From CAZDVQ01 sp964508975 (lineage in GTDB: Bacteria; Bacteroidota; Bacteroidia; Chitinophagales; Saprospiraceae): a stretch of DNA of 64,000 bases. The translations under genes were made by a program, and so were the position numbers. Of this stretch, positions 62,853 to 64,000 are shown in pieces; position 1 is the first letter of the stretch, and every line of letters starts with the position of its first letter. The stretch spans positions 62,001 through 126,000 of the forward strand of contig CAZDVQ010000003.1 in assembly GCA_964508975.1 (NCBI GenBank), read 5' to 3'. The notes under the pieces are model-generated. The model did no database searches, was not told where the DNA came from, and saw only the letters and a list, made by a program, of their open reading frames with translations.

Positions 62853-64000
62853 ATGGCCACAACATCACTAAAACTTGCGTTGGTAGGCAACCCAAACGCC
62901 GGGAAATCATCGGTTTTTAATCGTTTGACGGGCCTGAACCAGAAGGTCGGCAACTTCCCGGGCGTAACCGTGGACAGTAAAACGGGCGTATTTAGCCTGC
63001 CAGACCACCGCAAGGTAGAAGTAATGGACTTGCCCGGTACCTATAGTTTACACCCGAGCTCAACCGATGAAGCGGTGGTATTGGAGCAGCTTCTGGTGCA
63101 TGGCCAACAATTTGACCTGGTGTTGTACGTGGCCGATATGACCAACTTGGAGCGGCACCTGCTCCTTTTCTCGCAAGTTGCAGACTTGGGTTTACCCCTA
63201 GCCCTTTGCTTGACCATGCCAGACCTAGCCGAGGAGCAAGGCCTAAAAGTTGATACCGTTGCCTTATCGAAAAAACTCGATACCCCTGTGTTTTGTATCA
63301 ACGGGCGCAGCGGTAGTGGGGTTGAAGCCCTCAAAACCTTTTTGCAGGAAGCCCCAACAAAACCCTTAGCGCCATTTATAGATTGGAAACGGTACTGCAG
63401 CGCCGCGCTGATGCAGGAAATACAAGCCGCAGTAGCCGTTAAAACCCCATTTGCAGCGGTGTTGGCCTTGCAGTACCCGCATTTGTTCCCGCCACAACAA
63501 CAGGCTTTAGAACAAGTGGCTGCTAAGCATCAGCTCAAATCGTTGAACATGCAGGTTGACGAGACCATGAGCCGATTTGATAAAATTGTGCCCTTGGTTA
63601 AATCGGTAAGCCAAAGTAAAGCGCAAGCCGAGCGCCATGTTTTTACCAGCAAACTGGACCGAGTATTAACCCACGAAGTTTGGGGGACCTTGATTTTTCT
63701 GGGTATCTTGATGCTTATATTCCAGTCGATTTTTGCATGGGCCAGCTACCCCATGGATGCCATAGAACTGGGTTTTTCCCATCTGAGCAACTGGGTTAGC
63801 CAAGCCTTGCCTGCTGGAGCATTGAACGACTTGCTGGTGAACGGCATACTGGCCGGCCTGAGTGGTGTGTTGGTGTTTGTGCCGCAAATAGCACTGCTGT
63901 TCTTGCTGATTGGATTTTTGGAAAACGTGGGCTACATGGCCCGTGCGGTTTACCTGTCGGATAACCTCATGCGCCGGTTTGGCCTCAATGGCCGGAGTAT
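62853..64000 (+). CDS. feoB: Ferrous iron transporter FeoB, N-terminal part
   Basis: The first 382 codons are visible; the gene runs off the right edge. The cytosolic G domain has G1 GNPNAGKSS (12-20), G2 T39 and G3 DLPG (59-62), but the G4 position reads TMPD (121-124), with Thr where FeoB normally has Asn (NxxD). The first membrane helices follow from about residue 275 (LIFLGILMLIFQSIF; FVPQIALLFLLIGF). It imports Fe(II) across the inner membrane with FeoA. I read the frame directly; ATG 62853 follows feoA by five bases. Confidence 0.93.
   Translation, partial: MATTSLKLALVGNPNAGKSSVFNRLTGLNQKVGNFPGVTVDSKTGVFSLPDHRKVEVMDLPGTYSLHPSSTDEAVVLEQLLVHGQQFDLVLYVADMTNLERHLLLFSQVADLGLPLALCLTMPDLAEEQGLKVDTVALSKKLDTPVFCINGRSGSGVEALKTFLQEAPTKPLAPFIDWKRYCSAALMQEIQAAVAVKTPFAAVLALQYPHLFPPQQQALEQVAAKHQLKSLNMQVDETMSRFDKIVPLVKSVSQSKAQAERHVFTSKLDRVLTHEVWGTLIFLGILMLIFQSIFAWASYPMDAIELGFSHLSNWVSQALPAGALNDLLVNGILAGLSGVLVFVPQIALLFLLIGFLENVGYMARAVYLSDNLMRRFGLNGRS

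Overview
The window comes from a Bacteroidetes chromosome (phylum Bacteroidota, probably an environmental lineage near Saprospiria, Chitinophagales or Sphingobacteriales). The evidence is a PorP/SprF protein, a 2342-residue PKD-repeat adhesin with a gliding-type (CHU_C) C-terminus, three proteins with type A T9SS sorting tails, GSCFA and DUF3078 proteins, and promoters of the Bacteroidetes type (TTTG, about 20 nt, TAnnTTTG). I found no tRNA, rRNA, IS element, prophage or CRISPR array.

Layout. 1-2.7 kb: end of an unknown gene overlapping a Rab-like small GTPase, an MscS-like channel and a DUF3078 barrel. 2.8-7 kb: universal stress protein, RadA, and a PIN / XRE-ImmA pair behind a palindromic operator. 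7.4-15.6 kb: PorP/SprF and the giant adhesin. 15.9-22.2 kb: EEP-like membrane protein, undecaprenol kinase, two short-chain dehydrogenases, two small related exported proteins, a T9SS cargo and phenylalanine hydroxylase. 22.5-26.8 kb: thioesterase and two paralogous LysM proteins. 27.3-34.2 kb: a TetR/TolC/HlyD/RND efflux operon. 34.8-36.7 kb: a two-gene AAA ATPase + HNH pair resembling the Septu (PtuAB) anti-phage system, more AT-rich than its surroundings. 36.7-44.2 kb: archaemetzincin lipoprotein, gltX, GSCFA, a Crp-type regulator, kynureninase and a biotin-dependent carboxyltransferase. 44.5-47.7 kb: cysC-cysD-cysN sulfate activation. 48-51.8 kb: two large T9SS cargo proteins sharing an unnamed domain. 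52-62.3 kb: candidate structured RNA, lipoprotein, small XRE protein, kbl, asnB, lpxD, pyruvate dehydrogenase E2, an AbiEii/DUF6922 toxin-antitoxin pair and xth. 62.6-64 kb: feoA and the start of feoB.

The most unusual content lies between genes. Eighteen copies (labelled A-R) of a GC-rich, roughly 100-210 bp mosaic element occupy most longer intergenic gaps. Each begins with a T-run followed by GGGC and ends near CTAACGC, CTCACGC or CTAGGCCGA; between these are interchangeable short hairpins whose stems vary by compensatory changes. In most copies the A-run end (GCCCAAAAAA) faces the start codon of the next gene, and three gaps hold tail-to-tail pairs. A second, unrelated 162-bp near-palindrome occurs twice, 27 kb apart and almost identical, each time between converging genes. 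Both families look like non-autonomous mobile or regulatory nucleic-acid elements and are the best candidates here for something undescribed.
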